Shown one piece after another: positions 45,944-55,390 of a DNA stretch of 64,000 bases (position 1 is the first letter of the stretch; every line of letters begins with the position of its first letter). Source of the DNA: Sphingomonas vulcanisoli. Lineage in GTDB: Bacteria > Pseudomonadota > Alphaproteobacteria > Sphingomonadales > Sphingomonadaceae. The notes under the pieces were generated by a model. It made no database searches. It was given only the letters and a program-made list of their open reading frames with translations, and was not told the origin of the DNA. The stretch lies in the NCBI RefSeq assembly GCF_011761305.1, contig NZ_JAAOZC010000011.1, forward strand, positions 33,550-97,549, written 5' to 3'. The translations under genes were made by a program, and so were the position numbers.

Positions 45944-46572
45944 CCGACGATCTCGCCGCCAATTACGCGCGGGCCTACAATAGGAGCGTCGGCTTCGGTG
46001 CACGGCCGGCGCTGATGCTGATCGATTTCTGCCAGGGCTATTTCGATCCCGCCTGCGATCTCTATGCCGGGGTCGAGGAGACGCTCGCGTCGGCGCTGCG
46101 CGTCCGCGAGGCCGCCCGCGCCGCAGGCGTGCCGGTGGTGCTGACCAACGTCGTTTATCAAGCCGGCGGCCGCGATGGCGGGCGCTTCTTCGAGAAAGCG
46201 GCGCCACTCAAGAATTTCGTGCGCGGCAATCCGATGGGCGCATGGCCGAGCGGGCTGACACCGCACGATGATGAGCTGGTGATCTCCAAGCAATATCCCA
46301 GCGCCTTCTTCGCTACATCGCTGGCCTCAACGCTGACCGCGCTCGGCATCGACAGCGTGCTGCTGACCGGTCTGACGACCTCGGGATGCGTCCGCGCAAC
46401 CTGCGTCGACGCGATGAGTCACGGCTTCCGCACCACCGTTATCGCCGACGCCTGCGGCGACCGCCATCCCGCGCCGCACGAGGCGAACCTGTTCGACATG
46501 AATGCCAAATATGCCGATGTCGTCCGCGAGGCCGAGGCGATTGCGTTTCTCGGGAGCCTCGGCCCGCGATAA
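45940..46572 (+). CDS. Isochorismatase-family cysteine hydrolase
   Basis: This 210-residue hydrolase shows the family catalytic triad. The aspartate is in LMLIDFCQGYF near residue 29, the lysine in VISKQYPSAFF near 113 and the cysteine in TTSGCVRAT near 150, with the cis-peptide region just before it. The closest resemblance by eye is to N-carbamoylsarcosine amidohydrolase-like members that act on amides. ATG 45940 overlaps the leuD stop. Coupling to leuCD hints at a link with branched-chain or dicarboxylate metabolism, but no specific substrate can be assigned. Confidence 0.83.
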   Translation: MTDDLAANYARAYNRSVGFGARPALMLIDFCQGYFDPACDLYAGVEETLASALRVREAARAAGVPVVLTNVVYQAGGRDGGRFFEKAAPLKNFVRGNPMGAWPSGLTPHDDELVISKQYPSAFFATSLASTLTALGIDSVLLTGLTTSGCVRATCVDAMSHGFRTTVIADACGDRHPAPHEANLFDMNAKYADVVREAEAIAFLGSLGPR

Positions 46573-46586
46573 GCGCTTCGGCGACG

Positions 46587-47012
46587 TCAGCCCTTGCGCA
46601 TCAGCGCCGCACGCGCCCATGCAATAAAATCGCGGTTGCCGACCGCGGCGGCCAGGGCCGAGCGGCGATAGGCTTCCGTATCTTCGTCGATCCCGATCGC
46701 CGGCCAATTGGCCTGGTGCATCGAAACGGCGGTGAGCACTTTCGACAGCCGGGCGCGATATTCCTCGGCCAGCGACGGTTCGGCGAAGGCCTCCGCGCCC
46801 ACGCCGCGCATGACGCCGATCTGATCGGACAGCCGCCGGCGCAGCTTGGTCAATTCGGCGCGGCGTTGCGGATCGTTCCGACCGGCGATGGCGGCGAGTT
46901 CGTCGACGATCGCGGCGAACGTATCGATCTCCGCCGCAAGGCGCGCCGCCTCGCTCATCGCGCGCGCAACGGCCAATGAACCAGCGATTCTTTCACGATA
47001 GCCCTCTCCCAC
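46587..47012 (-). CDS. Small helical protein of unknown function
   Basis: The product is 141 residues, predicted almost fully alpha-helical and rich in Ala, Arg and Glu, without signal peptide or membrane helix. No family is recognised. The ending HQANWPAIGIDEDTEAYRRSA followed by a positively charged tail is the most distinctive part (cited in part). GTG 47012 is the furthest start, with GGAAG upstream; ATG 46958 gives a shorter form. It ends 14 bases from the convergent isochorismatase-family gene. The bases 47013-47180 to the next forward gene probably include a divergent promoter. Confidence 0.55.
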   Translation of the reverse strand: MGEGYRERIAGSLAVARAMSEAARLAAEIDTFAAIVDELAAIAGRNDPQRRAELTKLRRRLSDQIGVMRGVGAEAFAEPSLAEEYRARLSKVLTAVSMHQANWPAIGIDEDTEAYRRSALAAAVGNRDFIAWARAALMRKG

Positions 47013-47180
47013 GCTATCTTGGCTTCCTATCGGAGCCGATCGGCGAGATTAGGCGCAATACTTTAACAAATTATCCGCTTGCCGAACATGTGCCGGTATC
47101 CGGGGTTGCCCGAATGCGGTGGAGAAGAGCAGATTCGTGCGGATGCGGTTAAGGCTGCAGCCTCCCAAAGGAACGCGCCC

Positions 47181-47468
47181 ATGCCCGCCTACCTCGTCGC
47201 TACCGTCCGGATCACCGATCCCGCCAAGTTCGCCGAATATGGCAAGGCGATCGCGGGCTTGAGCGAGCGTTTCGGCGGCGAATATGTCGTCCGCGGCAAG
47301 GTCGCCGAAGTGCTCGAAGGGAATGCCGACCCCGACGAGCGCGTCGTCGTCAGCAGCTTCCCGGATGCGGATGCCGTGCGGGCTTATATTACCTCGCCTG
47401 AGTATCGCGCCGCCGCCGCGCTGCGCGCGGGAGCGGCGGAGGTCACGATGCGCCTCCTAGAAGTTTGA
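47181..47468 (+). CDS. DUF1330 family protein
   Basis: This 95-residue protein has the ferredoxin-like DUF1330 pattern. It starts PAYLVATVRITDPAKFAEY, continues with GGEYVVRGKVAEVLEG, and ends with VVVSSFPDADAVRAYITSPEYR. Related proteins are dimeric alpha-beta barrels of unknown function. ATG 47181 has AAAGGA upstream at good spacing; the longer frame from 47079 has no family match. It is flanked on both sides by minus-strand genes and is probably a single-gene unit. Confidence 0.8.
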   Translation: MPAYLVATVRITDPAKFAEYGKAIAGLSERFGGEYVVRGKVAEVLEGNADPDERVVVSSFPDADAVRAYITSPEYRAAAALRAGAAEVTMRLLEV

Positions 47469-47501
47469 AATGGCTGCCTCCAGCCGCTGGAAGACGAATC
47501 G

Positions 47502-48452
47502 CTACGAGCGCGCTTCTCTGCGCAGTGGCTGCCGCTCCGCCAGATCGTTGCGGATCGTGGTGGCTGCGACGCCGCCCTCCCCCATGGCGTGACTGATCTG
47601 ATCGAGGCCGAACACGACGTCGCCCGCCGCATAGAGTCCAGGGACGTCCGTTCGCTGGTGGGCATCCACCGCCAAGCATCCGTCATCGCTCGTGCTCGCC
47701 CCGAGTTGCCGCGCCAGTTCAGAATGAATCCGTGATCCGAGTGCGGGATAAGCGGTATCGAAACGCCAGTCTCCTTCAGGAGTCGTTACCCGGATGGCCT
47801 CGCCGTCGATCGCGATGGCCGACGTCGGTCCATCGACGCGCGCCACACCCGCAGCTTCGAGGGATCGCAGTTCCTCATCGCTCAAATCATGACCGCCCTC
47901 GGATGCGATCAATGTAACACGCTCGGTGTAGCTGCGCAGGAATAGCGCCTCTCTGGTGCCGCGGACGCCGGTGCCGATCACGGCGACATTTTTGTCGGTG
48001 ACCTCATAGCCGTCGCAAACCGGGCAATAGCGCAGAAGCCCTTGGGCCAGCGCCGTATCATGCTTGGCATCGTCCATGGCGGGCCGATTGTTCGATACAC
48101 CCGTCGCCAACAGCACGACGCGCGCGGTGATCCGCAGGCCGGCGGTGGTGGAAAATAGCGTCCCCTGCCGCTCGATCGCGGTCACCTCGCCGGGGATCAG
48201 GCGGGCGCCATAGCGCTCGGCCTGATTGCGCATTCTCGCAACCAGATCGGGTCCTGAGATCCCATCGGGAAAGCCGGCATGGTTGCGCGTCAGCGGGATG
48301 AGCGAAGCGCGGCTGCCGCCGCGGTCGACCACAATCACGTCGAGGTGAAACCGCGCCAGATAGATGGCCGCGGTCAGCCCGGCCGGCCCGCCGCCGATGA
48401 CGAGCACGTCAGCGGTGGCGGTGCCGGCCTCGTCTGGTGCCAGAGCCGGCAT
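47502..48452 (-). CDS. Thioredoxin reductase-like FAD/NAD(P)-dependent oxidoreductase
   Basis: This 316-residue two-dinucleotide-domain flavoprotein has the FAD-binding VLVIGGGPAGLTAAIYLARF near residue 15 (cited in part), the redox-active pair in YCPVCDGYEV near 140, the NAD(P) site VAVIGTGVRG, and GLYAAGDVVFG near 275. It should move electrons from NAD(P)H via FAD to a disulfide or other acceptor. The cysteine spacing CPVCD is near the CxxC of thioredoxin reductase. It lies nine bases downstream of the catalase gene on the same strand, so it is probably co-expressed under oxidative stress. Confidence 0.85.
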   Translation of the reverse strand: MPALAPDEAGTATADVLVIGGGPAGLTAAIYLARFHLDVIVVDRGGSRASLIPLTRNHAGFPDGISGPDLVARMRNQAERYGARLIPGEVTAIERQGTLFSTTAGLRITARVVLLATGVSNNRPAMDDAKHDTALAQGLLRYCPVCDGYEVTDKNVAVIGTGVRGTREALFLRSYTERVTLIASEGGHDLSDEELRSLEAAGVARVDGPTSAIAIDGEAIRVTTPEGDWRFDTAYPALGSRIHSELARQLGASTSDDGCLAVDAHQRTDVPGLYAAGDVVFGLDQISHAMGEGGVAATTIRNDLAERQPLRREARS

Positions 48453-48461
48453 TCGTCAGCT

Positions 48462-50639
48462 CTAGCGCACCGAAGCCGCGTCGAGATCGACAGTCATCTC
48501 GCGCGGCCAGAAGCGCAGCGCACGGCAGGCGGTCACGAAGGCTTGCGCATCCTTGGGCTTGCCGAGCGGCAGGAAGCCTTCGTCCAGGTCTGGCGGCACG
48601 CGCGATTCATCGAACAGCGGCTTGGCATTGGCGCCGACCCCGATGAACTTGCAGTGCCCGAACGCATCCGAGACGAAGTCCTTCGAAGCAGCATCCTGCG
48701 CAAGTAGCTTCACGCCCTCCGCAGAAGGAAGCACCGCCACAGCATCGAACAATATCGATGGGCCACCGTCGATCTTCTGTTTGGCGGCGACCGCCGTCCC
48801 GTCATCCAGCGTCACGCCGCCGATCTTGGGCGCCACCACTTCCCACACCGCACCCTCTGCCTCGAGAGCCTCCGTCAGCGCGGTGAACAAGGCGGCCTCC
48901 GAGCCGTCCGTCAGCAAGATCCCCATCTTCCGGCCCTTGAAGCTGTCGGGGCCGTTGGCGAGGATGCTGAGTTTGGCCGAGGCCGGCAAATCCAGCGTGG
49001 GCTTGGCCGCCTTGGCGGGCTCCGGCAGCGCCATGCCGAGCCCATCGGCGACGGTCGCGGCGAGACCCTCGTCGATGTTGAGCAGGTGCGACACGGCGCG
49101 GGCGCGAATGTCGACACGTTCGACCTTCGACAGTTCGAACACGAGCGCGTCGCCGATATGCTTCTGCTCGATCGGCTGCTGGCTGATGAAGAACTGGCGC
49201 GCCTGGCTGTAATGATCCGAGAAGGTCTCGGAACGCACGCGCTGCTTGGTGCCCTGCATTTCGTCCGGGAAGCTTTGATAGCCGATTTCCGGGTTATCGC
49301 GCGGACCGCCCTGATCACCCCAGCTGTTCGGCTCATAGTTCACGCGGCCCACCGGGTTGCGCATCGCCATATGGCCGTCCTGCTGGAAGTTGCTGACCGG
49401 ACAGCGTGGGGCGTTGATCGGCAGGTGCGTAAAGTTGGGGCTGCCGAGCCGCTTCAGCTGCGTATCGAGATACGAGAAATTGCGGCCGTGGAGCAGAGGA
49501 TCGTTAGAGAAATCGACGCCCGGCGGGACGTTCTGCGTGCAGAAGGCGACCTGCTCGGTGTTGGCGAAGAAATTGTCGACATTGCGGTTGAGCGTCATCG
49601 TGCCGACGATGCGGACGGGGATATCCTCCTCCGGGATCAGCTTGGTCGAATCGAGATGGTCGAAGGGCAATTTGTCGGCCGTCTCCTGATCGAACAGCTG
49701 CACGCCGAGATCCCATTGCGGGAAATCGCCGCTCTCGATCGCCTGCCAAAGATCGCGGCGATGAAAATCGGGATCGGCGCCGTTGATCTTGACCGCTTCG
49801 TTCCACAGCACGGATTGCAGCCCCTGGCGCGGCTTCCAGTGAAATTTGACGAAGGTCGATTTGCCTTCCGCATTGACGAGCCGGAAGCTGTGGACGCCGA
49901 AGCCCTCCATCGTGCGGAATGAGCGCGGGAGGGTGCGATCGGACATCTGCCACATCACCATGTGCCACGCCTCGGGGCTCAGGCTGGCAAAATCCCAGAA
50001 ATTGTCATGCGCCGATTGCGCCTGCGGGAAACCACGATCGGGCTCCGCCTTCACGGCATGGATCAGGTCGGGAAACTTGATCGCGTCCTGGATGAAGAAC
50101 ACGGGGATGTTGTTGCCGACGATGTCCCAATTACCCTCCTTGGTGTAGAGTTTCACCGCGAAGCCCCGCACGTCGCGGGCGAGGTCTGACGAACCCTTGT
50201 TGCCTGCCACGGTCGAGAAGCGGACGAAGACCTCGGTCTGCCGGCCGACCGTGCTCAGCACATCGGCGCGGGTGTAGTCAGCGAGACTGTCGGTCAATTC
50301 GAACACGCCATGCGCGCCATAGCCGCGGGCGTGAACGACACGCTCGGGGATGCGCTCATGATCGAAGTGGAAGATTTTCTCCCGCAGGATGAAGTCTTCG
50401 AGCAAAGTCGGCCCGCGGGGACCGGCTTTGAGGCTGTTCTGCCCGTCCGCGATCGGCACGCCCTGCTGGGTCGTCATCGTCAGCGCGGCATCGCTCGTGG
50501 TCTGATGCGTCTCGCCGCCCGTTCCCTGCTCTTCGGCATAGCGCGTTGGCAGATCCGCTCCCGCGGGCAGCGGCGGCGCTTTCGCCGGGGACTCGCCGTT
50601 CAGCTTGCCCGCCTGGTTCTTGGTGTTGCTCTTCGCCAT
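48462..50639 (-). CDS. katE: Large-subunit (HPII-type) catalase
   Basis: This 725-residue monofunctional haem catalase decomposes hydrogen peroxide. The catalytic histidine is in [13 protein letters not shown] near residue 96, with the distal asparagine region in [15 protein letters not shown]. The proximal haem tyrosine is in [12 protein letters not shown] near 390. The extra C-terminal flavodoxin-like domain (about 560-720, from [13 protein letters not shown]) marks the large HPII class. ATG 50639 has GGAG eight bases upstream; the longer frame to 50756 is unlikely. It lies between an ankyrin gene and a thioredoxin-reductase-like gene on the same strand. Confidence 0.93.
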   Translation of the reverse strand: MAKSNTKNQAGKLNGESPAKAPPLPAGADLPTRYAEEQGTGGETHQTTSDAALTMTTQQGVPIADGQNSLKAGPRGPTLLEDFILREKIFHFDHERIPERVVHARGYGAHGVFELTDSLADYTRADVLSTVGRQTEVFVRFSTVAGNKGSSDLARDVRGFAVKLYTKEGNWDIVGNNIPVFFIQDAIKFPDLIHAVKAEPDRGFPQAQSAHDNFWDFASLSPEAWHMVMWQMSDRTLPRSFRTMEGFGVHSFRLVNAEGKSTFVKFHWKPRQGLQSVLWNEAVKINGADPDFHRRDLWQAIESGDFPQWDLGVQLFDQETADKLPFDHLDSTKLIPEEDIPVRIVGTMTLNRNVDNFFANTEQVAFCTQNVPPGVDFSNDPLLHGRNFSYLDTQLKRLGSPNFTHLPINAPRCPVSNFQQDGHMAMRNPVGRVNYEPNSWGDQGGPRDNPEIGYQSFPDEMQGTKQRVRSETFSDHYSQARQFFISQQPIEQKHIGDALVFELSKVERVDIRARAVSHLLNIDEGLAATVADGLGMALPEPAKAAKPTLDLPASAKLSILANGPDSFKGRKMGILLTDGSEAALFTALTEALEAEGAVWEVVAPKIGGVTLDDGTAVAAKQKIDGGPSILFDAVAVLPSAEGVKLLAQDAASKDFVSDAFGHCKFIGVGANAKPLFDESRVPPDLDEGFLPLGKPKDAQAFVTACRALRFWPREMTVDLDAASVR

Positions 50640-50840
50640 GACGAATTCTCCATTTTCTCGCAGGTGCGTTTCCGTTTGGCGAATAGCCAGCGGCCTATAT
50701 TTGACTTGCGCGGGAACAACATTGGCATTCTGCCAATGGCCAAAATTCCGCGACAAGAGATGATCTATATTAACTTATGGCCGAATGGATGTGATCAACG
50801 CTTCAGCGCGATTTTAGCCTCCGGGATTTTTTACGGTTCT

Positions 50841-51443
50841 TCATGACGGCTTTGTTTCGAGCGGCAAGAGCTGCCGCAGGAAGAGCGCTAGGCCTTCGTT
50901 GCCTTGGGCCTCGGCTACCGAGGCCGCTGTATTGCCTGCGGCATCCCGCAGTCGGGGATCGGCACCGGACGCCACCAAAAGATCGATGATTTCGCGGCGG
51001 TCGAAGAGTGCTGCCATCATCAGCGCCGTCTGACCGGCGGTATTCGCGAAATTCGCGTCCGCACCCGCTTCGAGAAGGATCTGGGCAATGGTCGTATAGC
51101 CCTTGAAGGCCACCCCCATCAGCGCGTTGTTCCCACGCGATGCGACCGGGCCGTCGGGCCGGGCTCCCAGCGATAGCAACAGCACCGTCGTGCTTTGCTG
51201 CCCATTATAGCTCGCCAGCACCAAAGCCGTGTAGCCGCGGCCATCCTGCCCCTCGATCTCGGCGCCCGCCTGCAACAGCGACGGTATGATATCGTCCCGG
51301 CCCAGGCGCGCGGCATCGAACAGCAGTTCCTGGAGTCGTTCGGGAGACGGCAGCGGAAGCGCGGACTTTGCCGTGTCGATCAGCGGGCCATCGTTGATAG
51401 CTTGCAATATGGGTCTCCGTCGGCGGCTCGCATGGCGAACCAT
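50841..51443 (-). CDS. Ankyrin-repeat protein
   Basis: This protein of about 200 residues has four to five ankyrin repeats from residue 45 on. Recognisable units are GYTALVLASYNGQ, NNALMGVAFKGYTTIAQILLEAGAD and QTALMMAALFDRREIIDLLVASGAD (each cited in part). No membrane segment is apparent from the chosen ATG 51443. It lies about 200 bases upstream of the large catalase on the same strand. Catalase-ankyrin gene pairs are known in Pseudomonas (katB-ankB) and Campylobacter, where the ankyrin protein supports catalase activity, so a similar partnership is likely here. Confidence 0.8.
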   Translation of the reverse strand: MVRHASRRRRPILQAINDGPLIDTAKSALPLPSPERLQELLFDAARLGRDDIIPSLLQAGAEIEGQDGRGYTALVLASYNGQQSTTVLLLSLGARPDGPVASRGNNALMGVAFKGYTTIAQILLEAGADANFANTAGQTALMMAALFDRREIIDLLVASGADPRLRDAAGNTAASVAEAQGNEGLALFLRQLLPLETKPS

Positions 51444-51612
51444 CACAACGCGCCGCCCGACAATCAAGCGCACGAAGACTGATTGATCCAGGTTAGCTGC
51501 TTGTTTTTTAAAGCGACTTGCCGGGAACGGCTGCTTTGGCCCCGGCGTTTGGACGCGGCTGGATGAAACCGGGATGGTCGATCCGGCCATGCCAGCAGAC
51601 GGGAATGAATCG

Positions 51613-52602
51613 ATGAATGACGCGACGCGCAGACAGGTGATGACGGCGGCAACCATCGGCGCCGCTGCGACCGCGGTGGCGGCTCCCGCAGGCGCTCAGA
51701 CTGGAGGCGGCGCTTCGCCGGGCGGCAAGCAGGATCCGCGCAACAAATATCCCAAGCCGCCTTTCAAGCCTCAGTCGCAACCCTGGCCCGGCCTCGCCAG
51801 CAAGATGGACCCGAAGCCGGATCATGGCGAGACCAGCTACGTGGGATCGGGGCGCCTGCGCGGCCGCAAGGCGCTGATCACCGGCGGCGATTCCGGTATG
51901 GGGCGCGGCGCGGCGATCGCCTTTGCCCGCGAAGGCGCGGATGTTGCGATCAACTATCTCCCTGAGGAGGAGCCCGACGCCCGCGAGGTGGTCGCCCTCA
52001 TCCGCCAGGCAGGCCAGAAGGCCGTGGCGATTCCCGGCGACATCCGCACCGCCGCTTTCTGCAAGCAGCTTGTCGAAAAGGCGGTCAGCGGGCTCGGCGG
52101 CCTCGACATTCTCGTCTGCAATGCCGCCCGCCAGCAATCGATCCCCTCGATCCTCGACGTCACCGACGATGAATTCGATCGAACGATGAAGACCAATATC
52201 TATGCGCCGTTCTGGATCATCCGCGCCGCGCTGCCCCATCTCGAGCCCGGATCGGCGATTATCGGCACGACATCGGAGCAGGCCTATAATCCCGATCCCG
52301 ATCTCTATGCCTATGCGCAGACCAAGGCGGCAACGATGAATTACGTCAAATCGCTGGCCAAGCAGCTCGGGCCGAAGGGCATTCGCGTCAACGGCGTCGC
52401 GCCGGGACCGATCTGGACTCCGCTCCAGATTTCCGGCGGCGCCTCGCAGGGCAAGCTGGTGACCTTCGGCGCGACCTCGGCGCTTGGGCGCCCCGGCCAG
52501 CCCGCCGAACTTGCGGGCATTTTTGTGCGGCTTGCGGAGGATGACGGCAGCTACGCTACCGGCAATATCTATGGTGCCGCCGGCGGGCAGGGTCAGCCAT
52601 GA
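51613..52602 (+). CDS. SDR-family oxidoreductase with Tat signal peptide
   Basis: This 329-residue protein begins with a twin-arginine signal (TRRQVMTAATIGAAA, ending PAGAQ near residue 30), which suggests export in folded form with its cofactor. The SDR core has ALITGGDSGMGRGAA near 88, LVCNAARQQ, the active-site GTTSEQAYNPDPDLYAYAQTK (cited in part) with YxxxK, and RVNGVAPGPIWTPLQ. It resembles the YghA/YhdF group of general-stress SDRs. Its stop overlaps the next gene's ATG (52599-52602). The divergent ankyrin gene shares the upstream region. Confidence 0.86.
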   Translation: MNDATRRQVMTAATIGAAATAVAAPAGAQTGGGASPGGKQDPRNKYPKPPFKPQSQPWPGLASKMDPKPDHGETSYVGSGRLRGRKALITGGDSGMGRGAAIAFAREGADVAINYLPEEEPDAREVVALIRQAGQKAVAIPGDIRTAAFCKQLVEKAVSGLGGLDILVCNAARQQSIPSILDVTDDEFDRTMKTNIYAPFWIIRAALPHLEPGSAIIGTTSEQAYNPDPDLYAYAQTKAATMNYVKSLAKQLGPKGIRVNGVAPGPIWTPLQISGGASQGKLVTFGATSALGRPGQPAELAGIFVRLAEDDGSYATGNIYGAAGGQGQP

Positions 52603-53075
52603 GCAGCTTGACGGCGCCGGCGGCAGAAGAACCGGGCTCCCGGCAGACACGCGAGTTCGTCCAGGCCGCGGCGCAGTCGGACGAGTTCGAGATTCTGGCG
52701 GCGACGACGGTGTTGGCGCAGAGCGAGGATCCAAAGGTGCGCGCCTTTGCGCAGCAGATGATCGATGCGCATCGCAAGACAAGCGCGGACCTGCGCGCCG
52801 CCGTATCGGCGGCCGGCCTAAACCCGCCGAAGCCGGGCATGAGCGGCGAGCAGTCGATGTTCCTCGCTGCGCTGCAGAGCCAGCGCGGGACCGAGTTCGA
52901 CAAGGTCTATATCAAGCAGCAGGCCCTGGCCCACCGCGCGGCGCTCGCGGTCGAGCAGGCTTATGCTGCGTCCGGCGACAATGCGGCGATCCGCAAGGTG
53001 GCTGCCGCAGCCGTGCCGGTCATCACATCGCACCTCCAGATGGCCGATCAGATGCAGGCGGCAACGGGATCCTAA
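52599..53075 (+). CDS. DUF4142 family protein
   Basis: This 158-residue helical protein shows the DUF4142 pattern. FVQAAAQSDEFEILAATTVL near residue 21 is followed by VRAFAQQMIDAHRKTSADL with the conserved histidine, and later by FDKVYIKQQALAHRAAL. Other family members are periplasmic and ferritin-like in helix arrangement. No signal peptide is evident here, unlike many members. The ATG overlaps the stop of the Tat-exported SDR, so the pair is translationally coupled and may serve the cell envelope under stress. Confidence 0.8.
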   Translation: MSSLTAPAAEEPGSRQTREFVQAAAQSDEFEILAATTVLAQSEDPKVRAFAQQMIDAHRKTSADLRAAVSAAGLNPPKPGMSGEQSMFLAALQSQRGTEFDKVYIKQQALAHRAALAVEQAYAASGDNAAIRKVAAAAVPVITSHLQMADQMQAATGS

Positions 53076-53186
53076 GGTGGTCCACTAGGCACCGCAGCGC
53101 CGAGTATCGTACGAAACGCGAGGTCGAAGGTGCGCCCTTGATCACCCCGGACACGCCCGTCTAAGGCGGCGTGCCGGGAGGCTTCT

Positions 53187-55289
53187 TTGACGACGAGCTC
53201 GTACGACCTTTCCCCTTTTTCTGGCCGTGAAGGCGAAACGGCCAGGCTGATTGAGGCGTTCGACTGGTCGGCGACTCCGCTCGGCGCGATCGGCGGCTGG
53301 TCTAACACGCTCAGGAACACGATCGACCTCATCCTCGGTTCGCCGCTGCCGATCGTCACGCTTTGGGGTGAGCGCGGGATCATGGTCTATAACGAGGCCT
53401 ATTCGCATTTCGCCGGTGCCCGCCATCCCGCGTTGCTCGGATCGAGCGTGCGCGAAGGGTGGGGTGAAATCGCCGACTTCAACGACAACGTCATGCGTGT
53501 CGGCCTCGCCGGCGGCACCCTTACCTACAAGGATCAGGAGCTGGTCCTCGACCGCGGCGGTGCCCCCGCCCAGGTGTGGATGGACCTCGACTATTCGCCG
53601 ATCCTTGACGAGAGTCGCACGCCCGTGGGCGTCATGGCGCTGGTCGTCGAGACCAGCGGCAAAGTTCTGGCGCAGCGCGCCCTCCATGACAGCGAGGAGC
53701 GATACAGAGCCATCACCGATTCGGTGGATCAGCTGATCTGGTCGACCCTGCCCGACGGCTATCACGACTTCTACAACCAGCGCTGGTACGATTACACCGG
53801 CGTGACCGAAGGTTCGACCGATGGCGAGGGCTGGAACGGCATATTCCACCCGGACGATCAGGAGCGGGCCTGGGCTGTGTGGCGTCATTGCCTGGCGACG
53901 GGCGAGCCCTATCATATCGAATATCGGCTCCGTCATCACAGCGGGGTCTATCGCTGGGTGATCGGCCGGGCACAGCCGGTCCGCGACGCGGAAGGGCGGA
54001 TCTCGCGCTGGTACGGCACCTGCACCGATGTCCACGACCTCAAGATCGCCGAGGAATCGCTTCGCGACCTGACGGCCACGCTCGAACGCCGAGTCGCGGT
54101 GGAGAGTGCGGCACGGCTGGAGGTCGAGGAGGCGCTGCGGCAGACGCAGAAGATGGAAGCCGTCGGCCAGCTCACCGGTGGCATCGCCCACGATTTCAAC
54201 AACCTGCTGACCGTCGTGACGGGCAATATCGATATTGCGGGACGGGCGCTTTCGACGGTGGAAGAGCCCGATCCCCGCGCGAAACGCGCTTTGGATAACG
54301 CGCTGAAGGGCGCGGAACGCGCGGCCGCGCTGACGCAGCGCCTGCTCGCCTTCGCGCGCCGACAACCGCTCGCGCCTAAGCAGATCGACATCGACCGACT
54401 GGTGAGCGGCATGTCGGATCTGCTCAAACGGTCGCTGGGCGAAGTCGTGTCGCTGGATGTCATCACCACACCGGGCCTGTGGCGGATCGAAGCCGATCCG
54501 AACCAGCTGGAAAGCGCCATCCTCAACCTCGCCGTAAACGCGCGGGATGCCATGCCCCAGGGCGGGAGCCTCGTGATAGAGACGGCCAATGCCCACCTCG
54601 ACAAGCAATATGCCGAGGCGCACGCCGACGTTGCCCCGGGCCAATATGTCGTCCTCGCCGTCACCGACACTGGATCCGGCATGGCGCGGGAGACGATCGA
54701 AAGAGTCTTCGAGCCCTTTTTCACGACCAAGGAAGTCGGCCGAGGCACCGGGCTCGGGTTGTCCATGATCTATGGCTTCGTCAAACAGTCCGGCGGACAC
54801 ATCAAGATCTACTCCAAGATCGATAAGGGGACGACCGTCAAGATCTATCTGCCGCGCCTGAAGGCCGTGCAGGAGGACGTCGAGGACGTGCGCCCCTCCC
54901 AGGACGTCGAGCCCAGCCACGGGCAGGAGACGATCCTCGTCGTCGAGGATGATGAAGACGTTCGGGCCTATACCGTCGAGATCCTTCGCGAGCTCGGCTA
55001 CCGCATTCTGGAGGCGCATGACGGAGCCTCGGGGCTGAGGCTTCTGGAGCGTCACGGCGAGCCGATCGATCTTCTGTTCACCGATGTCGTGATGCCGGGG
55101 ATGTCGGGCGCCGAACTTGCGGCCGCCGCACGCCTTGCGCAGCCCGATCTGCGGGTTCTGTTTACCTCCGGCTATACGCGGAACGCGATCGTCCACGGGG
55201 GGCGGCTCGATCCGGGGGTCGAGATGATCTCAAAACCATTCACTTATTCCGCGCTGGCCGCCAAGATCCGCGATACGCTCGACCTTTAA
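53187..55289 (+). CDS. PAS-domain hybrid sensor histidine kinase
   Basis: This 700-residue soluble hybrid kinase has two PAS-type sensor regions (about 20-150 and 170-285, the second with RWYDYTGVTEG and WHPDD-like FHPDDQ). The dimerisation/phosphoacceptor helix has the histidine in GGIAHDFNN near 335. The HATPase domain holds LAVNARDAM, then TDTGSGM and GRGTGLGLSM. A C-terminal receiver domain has VVEDDEDVR and the phosphoacceptor aspartate in FTDVVMPG near 633. The TTG start at 53187 is supported by GGGAGG at 53176-53181. No response regulator gene is adjacent, and the signal is unknown. Confidence 0.9.
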   Translation: MTTSSYDLSPFSGREGETARLIEAFDWSATPLGAIGGWSNTLRNTIDLILGSPLPIVTLWGERGIMVYNEAYSHFAGARHPALLGSSVREGWGEIADFNDNVMRVGLAGGTLTYKDQELVLDRGGAPAQVWMDLDYSPILDESRTPVGVMALVVETSGKVLAQRALHDSEERYRAITDSVDQLIWSTLPDGYHDFYNQRWYDYTGVTEGSTDGEGWNGIFHPDDQERAWAVWRHCLATGEPYHIEYRLRHHSGVYRWVIGRAQPVRDAEGRISRWYGTCTDVHDLKIAEESLRDLTATLERRVAVESAARLEVEEALRQTQKMEAVGQLTGGIAHDFNNLLTVVTGNIDIAGRALSTVEEPDPRAKRALDNALKGAERAAALTQRLLAFARRQPLAPKQIDIDRLVSGMSDLLKRSLGEVVSLDVITTPGLWRIEADPNQLESAILNLAVNARDAMPQGGSLVIETANAHLDKQYAEAHADVAPGQYVVLAVTDTGSGMARETIERVFEPFFTTKEVGRGTGLGLSMIYGFVKQSGGHIKIYSKIDKGTTVKIYLPRLKAVQEDVEDVRPSQDVEPSHGQETILVVEDDEDVRAYTVEILRELGYRILEAHDGASGLRLLERHGEPIDLLFTDVVMPGMSGAELAAAARLAQPDLRVLFTSGYTRNAIVHGGRLDPGVEMISKPFTYSALAAKIRDTLDL

Positions 55290-55390
55290 CCGACGGACCA
55301 TCGCCGCTTTATCCGTCTAACACACTCCGCTTGCCATCCTGCGATCGTTTCGGCACCATAGCATTGGCGAAAAAGCGGGGAGCAATACGG

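Noticed and set aside
53142..55196. 684-residue open frame on the minus strand opposite the histidine kinase
   Set aside because: It mirrors a well-supported hybrid kinase; long antisense frames are expected in GC-rich DNA, and the translation has no recognisable domains.
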